From Paracyclopina nana (lineage: Eukaryota > Arthropoda > Copepoda > Cyclopoida > Cyclopettidae), in the NCBI GenBank assembly GCA_019096065.1, contig JAGUCH010000008.1, positions 6,205,001 through 6,269,000 on the forward strand: DNA of 64,000 nucleotides, in the 5' to 3' direction. The position numbers and the translations under genes were made by a program. Shown here piece after piece: positions 38,642 through 50,948 of this stretch. A model generated the notes under the pieces. That model made no database searches. It worked only from the letters and a program-made list of their open reading frames with translations, and was not told the origin of the DNA. The number at the start of each line of letters is the position of its first letter. Position 1 is the first letter of the stretch.

Positions 38642-41600
38642 TTTGGCGAGATTTTTCAATTTTGGGCGTTGCTGTTGTTGCACTGCACAGGTTCTTGAGT
38701 GTAATAACGAAAATCCAGGCAAGTCAGCTAGGGCTCCAAAAAGTAGGAGTGCCTGACTCACGCACGTTTATAACAACAGGTAGGAAATTCCAGGCGCGCC
38801 AATTTTGCATCTACTGCCATTCTGACGGTTTGCATTGTCTTTTGGTTATGTTGCCTGCCTAGTCATGCCTGTATTCTAGCCTGGTTAATGATCATTTAGA
38901 TACTCTCAGTTAGAGCCTGATTTTTGCGTAGAAGATTTTTATTGGCAAAATTACCCTTTTAATATTAATCAAAACTTATCAGAATATGTCTTTACTAAAA
39001 ACATATAGCTTTCAGAGATTTTCATTCATTCATTTTTATTTATTTTTTTGGAGAGGACATTCAGAACTAAAGAATGGAAAAAAAGATGTGATTTCATGCA
39101 ATGATTCAAATAATTATACGGTATGGCAGTATAAGTAATTTCTGTTGATCTTACTTCAGAATGTGGCCAGCAAATCCTTAGCTGGCAAAATATTGGCTGG
39201 ATGTGATGATGGTCCTGACTTTTCAAGCATAGCAATGAACTTGGTGGTCAAAGACGAGGAGGAATTTTAACGGAATTTCCGATTTTTATTGCAAACGGTC
39301 AAACAGTCATAAAAAGATCCAGCATGTCCTCATTCCTAAGCGTAGATGTTAGTGAAACGCCCCGCTTTATTATAGCGCTGCTCTCCATAAGAAATAGATG
39401 ATGATTCACTCGCCGCCAAAGTTCGGGAAATAATTCTTTCAATGTGACGCATGTTGCGTTTTCCGCGAAAAATGCGTCAAAACACTGAGTCATACTTACT
39501 AAAAATTAAAATTAACAATTTAAGAGAAGTGAAATCCGAATATACTGATAAGACTTTGCAGCTTTTAGCTTGAATTGACGTAAAAAGAGGTTGAGTGACT
39601 CTGAATTGAAATGTTCCACAATAAAGTAAAAAGTGGAAAATTAATTTGAGCTAAGGGATCTTCAAAGCGGAGCGTGTGAATAGTTTTTAAGTTTCTCTGC
39701 TTAAATGTATATGTAATGCATTCTATTTATTTGACTTGAGATGTTCGAAGACAAAAATAGGCAGTATCCAAAAAGGAGAGAAATACCGAATGTTGGATAC
39801 ATTTGTGTTTCCTATTGATTCTGTGCTTGAGTACATTGGTATGCATAGATGAGCATTCCATAAGAAAAAGGATGCAATGAGAAATGCATAACAAAACAAT
39901 GGTTTTGCAATATCATTTCTACCGCTCTAACTGGTATTGCTAGAAAAAAGACTAATATCAGAACTTTGAAATAGCACACAATTTTTCTTTTTTAAAATAG
40001 TCCATAATGATAAGGGGAATTACTTAGGTAATATTTTATTCAGTGCATCCTTTTCAGCCTAAATTCTGAATTAGAAATTGGCATTCAGGGGAGAAGTAGG
40101 CCTTTTTTCTTCCTATTCCTCAATAATGTGAATAGAATTCCATATTGCAACTACATGTAGAGAAGTTTACGCTTAGAAGAGAATAAATGGCAAAAACTTT
40201 TTGCACTACCAACTTCTTCAAAAGGTAGCTAAAGTTTTCACTTCTATTGACATATTTCATCAATGTGCAATGTTGCTAAAAAAAGATAGGTAAGCATGGC
40301 ATTTTGCATGACCTAGATGATTTTATGTAGTACTGTTTTGGCCTTCAATGTCACTTTAGTGGAGCATAACATCAAGAGAGGATGAGATGCTTGTTGTTCT
40401 GAACCCAAGCAGAAACACATTTGCATCTTTATCCCTTGATTATCGTCCATTTTCCACCATGTAGTACAAAATCCTTTTTATAAGCACCAATAAGTCATGT
40501 GAGCAGCTCAGTCTACGCTCAGCTCTGCTGAATGATTTCGTAAAATGCAACTGTATGATTTTCTGTACTTTTTCGAGATTTCTTAGCAACTTTTTGCTTG
40601 CTGTGCAGTTTTGATCTTTTGGCTTTCAATGGAATTTCATTATATGCCTTGTATCAATAGATTTTTTTGGTTGACTAACCCACAATGCGAACTCACCTAG
40701 TTTTTCAGCATGATGAAAATTCATGTCATTGCTGTGGTTTTGAAATGCCATAATTAGAATATTCAGATGAGATAATGGCCGATTTGAAAGTGGAATTGTC
40801 CCATTGCAATAAAGGATCTGTCACCGCAAGAAACCCATTTATTTCCCTTTTATGTCTCTTTTTATGTCGAGTTTCCTCAGCCATAAACAAAAGGAGTCTA
40901 AGTTTTTATCGTGAATAGGTTATTCCATTTAGGAAATCTACCATGAAATGAATGCATGCTGAATCGAATCCCTAGTTCATCTTCGGGGTTGGGCAATCGA
41001 AAAAATGCCAATGAGAAAGGTAGAAAATGAAATTCCAATTTTAGCCCGAAGAGCAATTCTGCACTGCAAGCAAAAAAACTTTGGAAAATGTTGACAGAAT
41101 ACAAAAAGACGTCAAATGAACTCTGTTGTTCGCATGATTATTGCATTTGGCTCCACTACTCAAAATCTCAATTCTCACAAGCACAATTATTGCCTTTATT
41201 ATTCTGATCATTAGCGCATTTCAGCAAAAGAATTATGAATTGTCACTTGGCACGACATTGTGCTACATTTTTTAGGGTCACCCTGTATAGTGAACAAACT
41301 CAATAATTGATGTCAATTGCTCTCAATTGCTTTGTTTTTGTTCTGATAAAGCACAACTTATTGAGTCGTGCTATATTCCTGGAAAAAATATTGAGCAGGT
41401 CTCCTTCTTCCTCCTTGGATCTTGGGTGTTTTGGTGCCAGTGCAGCGTGAGACTTGGAAGAAGAGGAGCGCTTCTTCTTTCGCTCTGTGGTGGCTCAGTC
41501 TCACTTGAGCTTCCATCACAAAGAGAAATCGGCACAATTTTGACACCACAATGTAAGTCAAGTCGTTTTACAGCGCTTTCCTTATCCTCAATAACATTTC

Positions 41601-41646
41601 CACCTGAATTTGAGCTTGATTTTTGAAAGTGACCAACTTTCAAACT
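38642..41646. other. Intergenic, no gene recognised
   Basis: This is the shared upstream region of the tetraspanin (minus strand) and the sulfotransferase (plus strand). One minus-strand open frame, 39493-39299, starts at a true ATG and has balanced composition (64 residues, ending NEDMLDLFMTV) but no recognised domain. A consensus donor, AAT|GTAAGT, at about 41551 could end a non-coding first exon of the sulfotransferase, but no matching acceptor was seen. Confidence 0.45.
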
Positions 41647-44600
41647 ATGAGCATATTTAGGTCAGCTTTTATAAAGATGAAAGGCACAAATTTCATCAAT
41701 GGCTTGTTAACATGGAAGGCTGTGGCCTTTTCTGCACTCTTTCTACTGGCAACCCTGGAATGGCGGAGGAATTTTGGCCAAAGGGATGAGAAAAATGCGT
41801 TTTTGTCAATTGATGAGTTAGAAGCTGGCAACTACCATAATAGCAGACAATTGCTCAAAAAACTTAGCCATGCTTCAACCTCACTGCCAACTAGTTTTAC
41901 AACCACAACTTCTGCCTATGACAATCCTCTTGATTTGGATGACAATCCTGGAGAATCAGGTAAGAGTTAATTTTTGGGTAATTAATATCTTTGCTGTGAA
42001 TCAACCAAGAAAGGAGCAAAATCACAATTACTATTTAAATCAAAACTGATATTCAAGTTTATCGTGAAATGAATAAATTCTAGCTAGACAGACTTAAAAT
42101 CAAAAATGCTAATTTACTCCAAATCAATCCATGATAATTAGGTATTGTTCAGCCATGAAATAAGTCAAAGAATAGGCAATTTAATTTAACAAGGTTGTTG
42201 AACAACCGTGAATTTTCCCTATTATGTAACATGAGAAAATTAGCCAAAAATTCAGCCTCAAATCTGTTTTAAAAGTTCGATTAACACGTGAATAGAAAAT
42301 GACCGGAAGATTTTCATCTTCAACTTCTTTTTTAGATCACCTCAAAGCTAATTTAACGTAGGATACTCGTATTGTGCAAGCTGCAACACCAAATTGCCCA
42401 AAATCAAGATAAATTTCTCAGTTAGCTCAGCTAAATAAAGATTTATTCACTCAATTCTTGGACCAATTTCTATTTGGCGTGATCCATAAAAACCGTCGAA
42501 GTCTAGACTGCATGGCGCATGTATTCATCCAAGTCTGCACATTCTTAATGTCTCGAACCAAGGTGCATTTAACAATGGCACTTAATATAATTTTTACTGT
42601 AGACTCAATGGCATCTTTTTTGGAGTCTAGACTCTGTGGTTCCTAATGAAAAAAGCCTATGAGTATAGTAAATACCAAAAAACTTTATTACATCAGTTGT
42701 CATTTTTCATTTTCGCCTTGACTTTGTGTCAAGAAAAAGATAATTATACTGATTCACCACCACACACTATAATGATCCTGCGGTTTCTTTTCATAGCCAT
42801 GCAATAATAAAAGTTTCCACCAAAAGTAAATACATGCAATTTTGAGTAGTTGTTATTTCTTATTCTCAAAAAAGTGAATTTTGGAAAAAGAACAGATAAG
42901 GCTTTTACTGGCTAAAAAGGATTGATTGTTCCCGTTGTTTTGACTGACATTTTCTGCTGTGAATCGGAATGACAGGTTTGCAAACACAACTACTGAAAAA
43001 TCTTGGTGATTTGTGAATTGCATGAGAGCCACCAACCTGATTTCCCAGGTGACCACTTATTCTTCTCAAGTCATATAAACTAAATTGTTGTTGATCAGCT
43101 ACAGCTTTACAACAATTTACAGGTGTATGTACTTTTATGATGCTTTTCACTTGGAAAAGTGACTTTTTATCTTATGGCGCCACTGGACAAAACCGTTAAG
43201 AGTCTGTCTAGACAATTAGGCGCCTGTGAAAATAAATCATAGTGATTTAAGTTTTGATAAATCACACTTCCTATAATTATGGATCATAAAATAGTGCTGA
43301 ATTGTTTTATGATGCACATCCTGAAGATGTTATGGTAGTTTTCCAAGTCAACTCAATTCAAGAGAACTGTTTTCTCTCTTTCGGACAAAATGCAAAATTC
43401 CATGTAATACAGTATGCTGTAAAGATATTTTTTGGTCTAACCAAGAACTCCTTCAAACTTGTCTTATGCAATAGTTGTTTCCAGTAGGTTGTAGAAGGAA
43501 AACTTTTGCTTAGGTAGATCCGATTATTGTATTGATTAAACATCTTATTTCTTGCTTATTTATTAAGCTAACTCACTTAATTTACAACCATTTCTTAAGC
43601 TGGCCATTTCTTGACACTTCTTACGTGTATACGTGTATAACTCTGATTCTTTTTTGATCTTTTCAACAAGAAAATTGATTCCTAAATATCTAATTGAGAA
43701 AAAAAATTGGCTTAAATAACTCTCATTGAGTTATAATGGAACACTTACAGCTTTATTAACACCAATTTCATAAAGAAATCATGGGTGCAAGTTATATTCC
43801 AGTTTTATTTGAGTTTGATATAGCGATCGACTCAACATATGAAGTTATGAGGTGTATTCTTGCAGCCTCTTTGGCTCATTGGATGGAAGAAAGGCAAAAG
43901 GTGTATGAAGCCAGGCAAAGGAGGATTGATGCCATATGCCAAAAGTACAATGTGTCCAATTTCTCATCAGATGACACCATGCAAGATCTGATCAACCAGT
44001 CTGCCCACAATGACAGCTTACTGGGTAAGTCCACTTAAAAAGCTACTTTTGTGCCTCAACAAATCAAGCAATTAGCAGAGAATGGAAAAACTTTGCTGCT
44101 GTGTGATGTAAAAGTTAATTACTGTTGATGGGAGGAGGGCTGCAACACACATTTATGCTTTTTCCCATTAGATTTTTTTCAGTTTTTTAAAAATTATATA
44201 GTAACTTAATATTCTTACTTTTTCGTATTTCTCTTTTGCAGAAAAAAGAAAAGCTTTGATGCACTATGTGCAGAATATTTCTTTTTTTATTTTATTTAGT
44301 ATAAGGTGTTGACAGCCTAATTGTCAAAGTCACTGGAGCAAATCAGGATTTTAGACATTTTTAACAGGAGGGGGAAGATTCTTGATCTAATGGTGGTTGA
44401 ATTGTGGTTTTATGGTTAATTTCCAACCCTCACTCCTCTAATTTAATGTTGCAGGCAGGCACTATGTGGAACGTGTAAGAAAAGAGCAATTTTTGCTATC
44501 CAGAGCCAACCAATTAATGGGATGTCTGATCAATAAAGTTGCCTCTTCCTCCATGGTCAGAATGTATCTCACATTACAAGGTCTAGATAACAAGAAAATA

Positions 44601-47390
44601 GAGTCCCCTCATGGATACAGAAGTAAATTCTTGCCAGAGGTGAGAGATACAACATAGAATAAAGGTTATTTTATTCTAAAAAATAGAGGTTTTTTGTAAG
44701 CAGATGAACATCACATTTTCTGTAGAGGAAAAAGTGACGAGCTCTCAAATATTGAAGAAGAGAGAGAAGTGAGAGCAGCTTTATCAAAAGTTTCAGCACA
44801 AAGTTCTAGTATGATGGACCCCAAATCCCATTTTTTTAAAGTATTCAAAAATAAGCCTAATGCTATACTTTTTTCTATTTCAAAGCATATTTTTTAATAT
44901 CTAGTTAATTTCTGATAGACTTTTATTTGACCTTGCTCAGAAAGTCTAGTTGAAAAGCTGCAAGTTGCACAGTGGGAAAAACTGATTTTTTTTTTAGTAT
45001 AAATGGCTACCTTCTTAACCCACTGTGTACACTTGAGAGGATCCAGCTTTTTCTCACACCTCCTTTTTGCAAGGCTAGCTAATCCTTCAGGATGAAAAAA
45101 GTGGATGAACCTCCTTGATGATGTTAATTACAGAGAAACTTCCTCATTAGCTGAGCAGCATTTTAGAAAGCAGATTCCTGTTTTTCATTTACAATTCCAC
45201 AGCTTTTATTTGACCCAAGCTGAATTAGTATCACTGAAAAATACCTAGAGTTAGTTATATATGTATTATAGACTTTGTGGACTATTTTTCAAAAAATAAA
45301 CATCTGGTAATGTTAGTTCAACTGTCTATTCTTTTCAGAGTGACAAAGAAATGGAATTTACCAGCCAGCATTACTTCAAATTTATGCTTGTGAGACACCC
45401 AATGGAACGGTTGGTCTCATGCTACTATGACAAGATGGTGAATGGAACTCACAAAAGCCTGAAAGGTTTCAGAAAAAATGTCAAGATGAGAGCTGCCATC
45501 ATAAGAAAGCAACGGGAAGGGAGAAATAGGGGTCAAATCACACCCAGAGGAGTCTATGACCCATTGTATTTTGAGCAAAAGGCCAAAACAAAGGCCAAGA
45601 GGTCGATTGTGGCCCACACCACCTTTTCTACAAGTAAAACTGAAGAAATTGGAAGGATGACTGAGGAAGCTTCAGTTATTCCAACACTAGATGACTTTTT
45701 GGAGTTTGTCCTCACTGATTTATCAGGTATTTGCCCTATTACTCTGTCTCAGCATTTTTCATCAATAATCCTTCTGATCATCTTTAGTCAGTGATCAGGC
45801 CTAGACTACAGTCTAAGCACCTTGTCTCATTTTGTCTCAGTAACCTGCCTCAATACAACATCTGCCTCATGTCTTAGTCTCATCATGTTCCAGGTCTCTC
45901 AAGTTTTCACAAGTCTCATTATGCTGTCTCAGTGTCTTTCTCAGCACTTAGAATCCGTAATCTGTCTCAGCAACTGAACAGAGGTCTCACTTAACTTGTG
46001 ATAGATGCTGCATTTCTTGATTTTACTCATTAGGTGGATTCCACAACATTAGGCAGCTAAGCTTAAGCAAAAGCAAAGTAACTTAGATTGCGAATTTCTC
46101 AGCAACCTCTCAACTGATTCGAACCAAAATTGGTAGGATTCATCAGAGTTGCCTTATAATTGTTCATGCCTAATTCAGTCCAAATCCGAGGTCACATTCA
46201 AAAGATTGGTTTTAAGCAAAGCAAAGCTGGGTTAAGCAAAGGGAAATTGGGTACCACTTAGCAGCCTCGGATTTGCACTAAATTTGACAACAACAATTAT
46301 AAGGCAACTCTGATGAATCCTACCAATTTTGGTTCGAATCAGCTGAGAAGTTGCTGAGAAATATGCAATCAAAGTTACCTTGCTTTGCTTAAGCTTAGCT
46401 GCCTAATGTTGTGGGATCCACCTATAGGGTACTGGAAATCGGCCCATATTTCGCCCAGCGGTCAGCGCGTAGATTCTCAGATGGCTGAAAGCTGCCTGCG
46501 TGTGCCATCTCAGATGGCAAAATGCATAGTTCTGCCTTAATTTATTTAGAAAAGGGGCATTTTTTCAAGCCCAATTTACTTATGGCACTAAAAAAATACG
46601 ATTTGGTTATAATCTTACCATTTTGCAAGATCTTGTTTGCTAAATAATCAACTTTTTTGCCAACTTTAAGGCTGGCGTTTGGGCTGGCTTTTGGGCCTGC
46701 TTGTGCATCAATTAAAAGTGCTACTAGATCAGCCTACGCAATAAAAGTGGCTACTTTAATTTATTCAGCTGGCTCTTTATGGCTTTTATTGAGATCAAAT
46801 TCTGGTAACGACTCCGATCCAAAATGGCCAATGGGTCATCTGCGATCACGCGAACATGACGTCAAGCCATCTGAATTTAACGCCATCTAGTGCACAGTGC
46901 TTTGCTCCGAGTCCCTATTGTCAAAAGTATTACATCTTGGAACTATAGAGGAACAATTTCAGCCTGTAACTCACTCAACCTCATTTTTTAAGGCGAAGGC
47001 TTCTCATCACATTGGGTCCCATATTGGAGAATGTGCACACCTTGCCACTTTAAGTATGACATGATTGGAAAGCTGGAAACTGGCTTTGATGACTTCACAG
47101 TAAGTAGCAAGCATTGAAATTCGACACAAAGCTTTTTTTTGGTTCAATTTCAGTTTTTGTGGAAGAAGACTCAATTGGACAACAAGGCACCCATTCCTTG
47201 GTACCATGCTGGTCTCAGTAAAGTTCAAGCTGAAGAGAAACACCTGTCAGACATGAAGTCTTTCTACTCCAAAGTCCCAAAAGACACTTTACTGAGGGTG
47301 TACCAAGCTTACAAGCTGGATTTTGAGCTGTTTGGCTATGACTTCAATCAGGTTCTTCAGTTAGCTGGGTATGAGCCAATCAAGCTCTGA
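41647..47390 (+). CDS. Golgi carbohydrate sulfotransferase
   Basis: Six exons (41647-41959, 43866-44024, 44455-44639, 45339-45726, 46993-47099, 47154-47390) encode 462 residues. The architecture is type II: a short cytoplasmic tail, one membrane anchor (about residues 20-37) and a Ser/Thr-rich stem. The catalytic domain binds PAPS. The 5'-phosphosulfate loop appears as CLINKVASSSMVRMYL (about 175-190), a variant of the family's VPKVAST/SW type. The 3'-phosphate site is FMLVRHPMERLVSCYYDKM (about 233-252). A CTPCHFKYDMIGKLE segment near the end is typical of the HNK-1/chondroitin sulfotransferase family (CHST8-14). It transfers sulfate to a glycan in the Golgi; the glycan cannot be inferred. 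The start ATG was preferred over an upstream in-frame TTG. Intron 5 contains a 390-bp foldback element. AATAAA is at 47446-47451. Confidence 0.93.
46033..46422. mobile_element. Long foldback MITE, 390 bp, TA target duplication
   Basis: The whole element is a near-perfect inverted repeat: GGTGGATTCCACAACATTAG at the left is mirrored by CTAATGTTGTGGGATCCACC at the right, and the arms extend well over 100 bases. TA flanks both ends (46031-46032 and 46423-46424). It lies in intron 5 of the sulfotransferase gene, whose frame is unaffected. Confidence 0.9.
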
Positions 47391-47498
47391 AACTCTGAAG
47401 TTAGCATCTACTGTGATTATTTGAGGCTGTGAATTTCCTTATTTAAATAAAGAGCCTTATGTGAACAAGACAAGCTTGCCCTCGCTTCCATGCATTGC

Positions 47499-48957
47499 CT
47501 ACTTTATTCTCATGCATTTCTCCAGCACTAATAGAAAAGCATATTCAAACAGATCAATGAGAGACATGCACGAATATCCCAGCATGAGCCCCAAGGTTCC
47601 CCCAACTTCTCCAATGAAGCTTTGGTCATCATGGGTGTAGCTGTCGACAATTGTCTGAACTGTATTTGTCACATGCCTCAGCACAAATCTCGATACCTTC
47701 CGCTTAGTCAAGTCAGTCATGCCTTGAGTGGATTCAGTGGCATCGTGAAAGCTTCGCCAACATCTCAGTAACTTGGGGCAAGCATCAAATTCCTGGTAAT
47801 CTTTCAATATCCGGTCCCATTCGGATGCATATTGGCCAATTGTGAAATTATTTGTCGCATTTGAGATTGGGCAAGGTTGAACATCTAGGATTGTCATGTT
47901 GGGTCTCAAGGGTTGGTTCATCCATGGCAATGCACAACCAAACTTTTTCACAAAGATTTTCTCATGCTAAAAGTTAATTGGGTTATATTGTATGATACTT
48001 AACATCTGTATTCTCTCAAGTTGAGTGGATTTTTTGTTTATACCTGTAACAGTTCGCAGTATTTCAGATTGTACCCTTCAATATCAGCACATGGAGCCTC
48101 TTCACTAGGGATTGCCTTCAAAACTTGCTTTTTGACCCTCACTGTCACTTCATTCCCAATATCTATTGTGTAAGGCTGGGAAGTTAAGGCTTCAATTCGA
48201 TCTTGGGGGAATTCATGAATGGCTGCTATGAATTTTGTGCTTTTGTTAGTCTCATAAAAGTAATTCATGAACTCGATCATTAAATCTTCCAAAGCAAACA
48301 TATTTTTAGTAAAATATGAAAAGTCTACACTAAAGCACTGTCCATACTGCTTCATATAGAAGCCATAAAATATTTCATTTGCCTTTGCCTTAAATATTAC
48401 TGAAAGGCGTGAAGTCAAGTAGGGAGGGAAATTGAAATTGTGAATTCCAATCTTGAAGGTGTCATTGTTCAACGCAAATGTCAATTCATCCACAGATGTG
48501 AAGGGATTTCTGAGAAAAATCTTAAGTATTTTCCAGAATTCCGCAGCATGAATTAAACTTATTACTTTTTGTGGTGAAAGCAGTAGTTCAAAACATAGTT
48601 CCAATTTTTTGGTTCAGCTAAATCAAATAATAAAGCACCGGGGTAATGACATCTCGGTTGAACTTGAGGAGCTCTATACAAATCTTGAAAATGTTTGCGG
48701 CACACAGATATGACAGGGTAAGATAAATTCCCCATATTGTCATCCCCATTTCGAAAAGTCACTGAGCTACCAATGGGTTTGTTCTCCAGCTTATAAATAG
48801 CCTGCATAAGTTAAATTGTTTTTTTAGCCTTTTACTATTTTTATTTGTCTTTTTTTACCTTTAGGCTCCATGATGCAAAAATAACCAAGCACACCGTCAT
48901 TCCAGTGGCCCGCAAAGTGGCCAAAAAGAATTGGGCATAAACCTTCACAGTCTTCAT
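47499..48957 (-). CDS. DEG/ENaC (pickpocket-type) sodium channel subunit
   Basis: Four exons (48957-48859, 48801-48566, 48509-48044, 47966-47499) with introns of 57, 56 and 77 bp encode 422 residues. Membrane segment 1 lies near residues 15-36, followed by the conserved SYPVISVC box (the family's FPAVTIC). The extracellular region has many cysteines. Membrane segment 2 contains the family signature IGEVGGTLGLMLGYSCMSL, with a G-x-S selectivity filter (GYS). These channels are trimeric, amiloride-sensitive and often mechano- or ligand-gated. The 56-bp intron was chosen because it repairs an apparent frame break at an A-run (CAC CAC AAA AA|GTAATA ... TTTTTCTCAG|A AAT). Odd points: the N-terminus is short and lacks the His-Gly gating motif, so a further 5' exon may exist. 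The gene ends tail to tail with the sulfotransferase. Confidence 0.88.
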
Positions 48958-49740
48958 GTCCTTTATACCAATTTGTTCGAGGCTAACTAGATATACCACA
49001 AAAAGTGGTTTGTCTGGAGCTCTCAATCACTCTTAATGGATCATTTTGTAAAAGCTTCTATTATTACAGCTGAAAGCCAAATTGCTCCCTTAGCTGAAAG
49101 TTCAAAGAAAATAATAAAATTGGTCCTATTTGTCCATTACTCTAGCTCAAAATGGTCTAATGGTAACATGATTATGTTATTTTGAAACATTGTTCATAAG
49201 TTTCTAAGGTGCATTTTCCTTTGCTTTATGATTTAGTCTGAATTTTGGCTTTTCAAGCATTTCTACTCTATGCAAGTGTTATCTTCTAGTACTATGTTTC
49301 TCTGAGCTTGAGAGATTTTTTTTTAAATATTGGCTGAAGTAGTTTTTGCAAGCGAAAATTTAGTTATTTATTTCTAGCTTGGGCACGTAAAGCGGGGTCA
49401 TTAAATAGCTGAGCGAGGATTTTAAAATGGGAAAACTCAAGTACAACTTTACTAGCCCGAGCCTGCGAGGGCTGTAATTGTACAAGTTTTTTTCCATTTT
49501 AAAATCTGAGGTCAGCTATTTAATGACCCTACTTTACGTGTCCCAGCTCAAAATATACAATTTTATATTCTGTAATATGATTTTTGAGTGTTTTAATGAA
49601 GTTACCGGGCTCCCCCATGCCCTAGAAAATGCTACAAGGTTTTAAGTTGCTATGTGAATATCACTGGCTCTAGTGTGCTAGCATCCTGTTGTCTGGGAGC
49701 AATGGAATACACTTTTATTAAAATCCATTTCTTCAGAGGT

Positions 49741-49810
49741 GTTCCTATGGCACAATGGTTAGAGCACTGGGCTCTTGAGCAAGCCGCACAAGGTTCAAAT
49801 CCCAGTCATT
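49741..49810 (+). ncRNA. tRNA-like segment 1, unit A
   Basis: A box TGGCACAATGG (49748-49758) and B box GGTTCAAATCC (49792-49802) have normal tRNA spacing. The anticodon arm has decayed and the 3' side (CAGTCATTCC) does not pair with the 5' side (GTTCCTA), so this is not a charged tRNA as it stands. TTTTTTT follows at once, a typical RNA polymerase III terminator. Equivalent segments in units B and C are at 50416-50488 and 52014-52086. Confidence 0.65.
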
Positions 49811-49880
49811 CCTTTTTTTCATTTCTTTATCTGGCTAAAGTTATTATAAATTCATATACATAGCATTTAGTTTTCATGAT

Positions 49881-49950
49881 GTTTCCATAGCTCAGTGGAT
49901 AGAGCATTTGAATGCTAATCCAACTGTCTAAGATTCGAATCTAGGATGAT
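49881..49950 (+). ncRNA. tRNA-like segment 2, unit A
   Basis: It begins GTTTCCATAGCTCAGTGG with a canonical A box. The B box is AGATTCGAATCT. The anticodon stem-loop is almost intact (TTTGA-ATGCTAA-TCCAA, loop anticodon GCT), but the 3' end cannot pair with GTTTCCA. A T-run (CTCTCTTTTTTC) follows. It has no detailed similarity to segment 1, so it is not a simple duplication of it. Confidence 0.65.
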
Positions 49951-50415
49951 CCTCTCTTTTTTCAAACTTCTTTGGAATTTGGATTAGTTCCATGGAGTCT
50001 GTGGGGCATTAAATTACTTAAAATCCCTCAAATTTGATTCAAGGGCTGTTAAGTATTTAATATCCCCCAAATTGCTTAGAAAGTACTGTGATATAATAGT
50101 TATTTATTTCGAGCTAGGGCTTGTAAAGTAGGGTCATTAAATAGCTGAGCGAGGATTTTTAAATGGGAAAACTCGAGTACAGCTTTAAAATCCTCGCTCA
50201 GCTATTTAATGACCCTACTTTACGTGCCCCAGCTCAAAATATACAATTTTATATACTGTAATACGATTTTTGAGTGTTTTAATGAAGTTACCGGGCTCCC
50301 CCGTGCCCTAGAAAATGCTGCTCGGTTTTTATGCTATGTATCACTGGCTCTCATCAGCTAGCATCCAGTGGTTTGAGAGCAATAAGAAGACTTTCAAAGT
50401 AGATTTCTTGTGAGT

Positions 50416-50488
50416 TGCACCTATGGCATAGTGGTTAGAGCGCTTGGCTCTTGATTCTGCAGTCTAGGGTTCAAACCCCAGACATACC
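50416..50488 (+). ncRNA. tRNA-like segment 1, unit B
   Basis: A box TGGCATAGTGG (50423-50433) and B box GGTTCAAACCC (50468-50478). The loop CTCTTGA resembles a Lys-type anticodon loop, but its stem pairs poorly and there is no acceptor stem. A run of seven T follows. Confidence 0.65.
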
Positions 50489-50559
50489 TTGTTTTTTTGG
50501 TTTCATTATCTGGCTTAAATTATGTTTAAGTCCTATACATAGCATGCAATTTTCATGGT

Positions 50560-50629
50560 GTTTCCATAGCTCAGTGGTTAGAGTATTGGAATGCGGATCC
50601 AAGTGGCTGAGATTCAAATCTTGGATGAT
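50560..50629 (+). ncRNA. tRNA-like segment 2, unit B
   Basis: A box TAGCTCAGTGG. The anticodon stem TTGGA/TCCAA is a perfect 5-bp match with loop ATGCGGA. The B-box region is GATTCAAATCT. There is no acceptor pairing. CTCTTTTTTCT follows. Confidence 0.65.
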
Positions 50630-50948
50630 TTTCTCTTTTTTCTAACTTCTTTGGAATGTTGATTAGTTCAATGGAATATGTGGGGCATTAAACAACTTAA
50701 AATCCCTCGAATTTGATTCCAGGGCCGTTAAGTATTTTATATGATGGAAAGCAATTTTCGCATGTATAATTCAATTTACCAATTCGTCTCAGTTCATATT
50801 ACTATACATATATAAAAGCTCTGACGTTTAACTTTATCAAGTGACACGCATTATAAAGTATTTTATAAGGTGTGTTGCTCCTCTGTTTGACCAGAGACCA
50901 TGATATTGTCCAAGAAGTAAATCCCATGTTAGAAAAAAGGAGAAAAAA

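Larger units (their letters stand above)
49361..50096 (+). repeat. Long repeat unit A: hairpin plus paired tRNA-like cassettes (736 bp)
   Basis: Unit A runs directly into unit B (TAGTTATTTATTTC at 49361 and 50097), so the two are in tandem. Order within the unit: a foldback of 175 bp (49375-49549), an AT-rich link with GAAGTTACCGGGCTCCCCC, tRNA-like segment 1 (49741-49810), a T-run, a link of about 70 bp, tRNA-like segment 2 (49881-49950), a T-run, then a tail ending in TCCCCCAAATTGCTTAG. No protein is encoded. Confidence 0.85.
50097..50745 (+). repeat. Long repeat unit B (internally shortened)
   Basis: This has the same layout as unit A, but the hairpin (50111-50235) has lost the central loop between GAGTACAGCTTTA and the right arm, leaving 125 bp. 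tRNA-like segment 1 is at 50416-50488 and segment 2 at 50560-50629. Similarity to the other units fades after the tail word CCGTTAAGTATTTTATATGA. Confidence 0.85.

Noticed and set aside
38642-38761. N-terminal extension of the tetraspanin
   Set aside because: It begins with GTG and has no ATG; the ATG at 38641 has a good context and leaves a normal tetraspanin N-terminus.
39299-39493. 64-codon minus-strand frame with plausible composition
   Set aside because: No domain, no splice partner and no homologue recognised; too short to call.
41371-41643. Minus-strand frame upstream of the sulfotransferase
   Set aside because: Starts at TTG, has no ATG, and overlaps the likely 5' region of the sulfotransferase.
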